A stretch of DNA of 14,315 nucleotides, from contig CAQBKK010000028.1 of assembly GCA_948760655.1 (NCBI GenBank), positions 1 through 14,315 on the forward strand, written 5' to 3'. Each line of letters opens with the position of its first letter. Position 1 is the first letter of the stretch. Below the pieces are notes generated by a model, which searched no databases, was not told the DNA's origin, and saw nothing but the letters and a program-made list of their open reading frames with translations. Both the position numbers and the translations under genes were made by a program. Shown one piece after another: positions 13,679 to 14,315 of this stretch. The stretch is from an uncultured Bacilli bacterium. GTDB taxonomy: Bacteria; Bacillota_I; Bacilli_A; RF39; UBA660.

Positions 13679-14207
13679 AAAGGAATTTTTAAAATCATTA
13701 AGAAAAGAATTAGCTTTTTTGGAAAAAGAAGAATTAGAAAAAGAAGTATTATATTACATAAATAAAATAGATAGTACTAAAGAATCTGATTTTGAAATTA
13801 TAAAAACATTTGGAACTATGGAAGATATAACAAAAGAAGTATGCAAAAGACATGGCTTAAATTATAAAACAATTAAAGAAGAAAAACAAAACTGGTTTAA
13901 AAATTTTTATACGAATTTAATAGAATTAAGTACTATATTAAAAAATAGTGATGGAAAAAAAAGAAGTAAAATAATTTTAGATATTTTACTTTTAATTGTA
14001 GTAACCTGTGTATTAAAAATTCCTTTTATTTTTATTCGTGATTTAGGGGATAGAGCAATTGAAACAATTCTTGAAAGTAATATAACAATATTAGCTTTAT
14101 GGGGACTTATGATTGAAATAGTATATGTGGTAATTGCTTTAACCTTTTTTATAAAAACTTTTGAACGTTGGTTTAAAGAACTAGCAAAAGAAGAAAAAGA
14201 AAAGTAG
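13671..14207 (+). CDS. DUF1700-like protein with two membrane helices
   Basis: This is a 178-residue protein. The N-terminal helical domain, MNRKEFLKSLRKELAFLEKEE (1-21), then EVLYYINKIDSTKES and IIKTFGTMEDITKEVCKRHG (43-62), follows the DUF1700/HAAS pattern, which normally reads 'F...L...L..L...E..E...yY.E....G.....i...fG.....a'. Two hydrophobic helices follow (about 101-121 and 138-160), and the protein ends in a charged cytoplasmic tail. DUF1700 proteins are often encoded with PadR-type regulators and behave as membrane-linked partners of regulators, but none is seen here. The start ATG at 13671 has GGAGGG (13661-13666) upstream and overlaps the preceding stop. The in-frame ATG at 13632 lies well inside the previous gene and lacks a ribosome site. 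A terminator overlaps its stop. Confidence 0.75.
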   Translation: MNRKEFLKSLRKELAFLEKEELEKEVLYYINKIDSTKESDFEIIKTFGTMEDITKEVCKRHGLNYKTIKEEKQNWFKNFYTNLIELSTILKNSDGKKRSKIILDILLLIVVTCVLKIPFIFIRDLGDRAIETILESNITILALWGLMIEIVYVVIALTFFIKTFERWFKELAKEEKEK

Positions 14208-14227
14208 AGAGATTTTCTCTTTTTTTC
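14206..14227 (+). terminator. Short intrinsic terminator of the 592-residue/DUF1700-like operon
   Basis: AGAGA (14206-14210) pairs with TCTCT (14216-14220) over a 5-nt loop, followed by seven T (14220-14226). The stem is short and AT-flanked, so termination may be partial. Confidence 0.6.
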
Positions 14228-14283
14228 TTGCAGTAATAAAAATTATGAATTAAAATAATAACTATAATAGAGGAGGAAAAGAA

Positions 14284-14315
14284 ATGAAAAAAATAGGAAA
14301 AAACCTCCCAACCAG
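14284..14315 (+). CDS. Start of a further gene, cut by the window end
   Basis: A strong AGGAGG (14271-14276) stands 7 bp before an ATG that opens MKKIGKNLPT and runs off the window. The lysine-rich start could be the beginning of a signal peptide, but too little is visible to say. It lies 76 bp after the DUF1700-like gene in the same direction and may belong to the same unit if the short terminator leaks. Confidence 0.6.
   Translation, partial: MKKIGKNLPT

Noticed and set aside
14263..14268. TATAAT as promoter of the last, partial gene
   Set aside because: Transcription would start inside the ribosome-binding site at 14271-14276, and no -35 is seen; it is probably chance in AT-rich DNA.

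Overview
The window is very AT-rich DNA with the standard bacterial code: TAA, TAG and TGA all end genes and UGG encodes Trp. Starts have strong Shine-Dalgarno sites of the GGAGG type, and there are U-tailed hairpin terminators. Together with a CotF-type spore coat gene and an Spl-like radical SAM gene, this points to a low-GC Bacillota (Firmicutes) genome from a spore-forming or formerly spore-forming lineage. The sequence alone does not fix the family. No rRNA, tRNA, CRISPR array, insertion sequence or riboswitch was seen.

Region 1 (1-3869, + strand) looks accessory and partly decayed. It holds the C-terminal end of an endonuclease III-like Fe-S DNA glycosylase, a full-length RhuM-family gene carrying a striking perfect inverted repeat, a uracil-DNA-glycosylase-superfamily gene broken by an in-frame TAG (and perhaps with a lost start codon), a small cupin gene, and a PepD-type dipeptidase gene broken by one missing base exactly at its GGHS motif. 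A bidirectional terminator separates it from the next unit.

Region 2 (3940-6458, - strand) is a compact three-gene ABC importer operon of the nitrate/taurine/thiamine-precursor class: binding protein, ATPase, permease. Both internal junctions overlap by 8 bp, and a good sigma-A promoter lies just upstream. Divergent from it is an unrecognised 330-residue gene (6603-7595) with its own extended -10 promoter. A GC-rich dyad overlaps that promoter and could be an operator.

Region 3 (7660-9919, + strand) has an Spl-like radical SAM enzyme, then a two-gene spore-coat-type operon (60-residue partner plus CotF-like protein with a Cys-rich tail), then an unrecognised 224-residue gene. Each unit is closed by a terminator or opened by a clear -10 box.

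Region 4 (9920-14315) has a 273-bp gene-free gap, a membrane-anchored thioredoxin-fold protein with a long Lys/Thr-rich cytoplasmic tail, a convergent DUF308/HdeD-like membrane protein, a divergent operon of a 592-residue cytoplasmic coiled-coil protein and a DUF1700-like two-TM protein, and the first codons of another gene.

I see no complete known defence or biosynthetic system. The items most worth following are the glycosylase/RhuM/glycosylase cluster with its internal palindrome, the thioredoxin protein with a histone-like tail, and the 592-residue/DUF1700-like pair.
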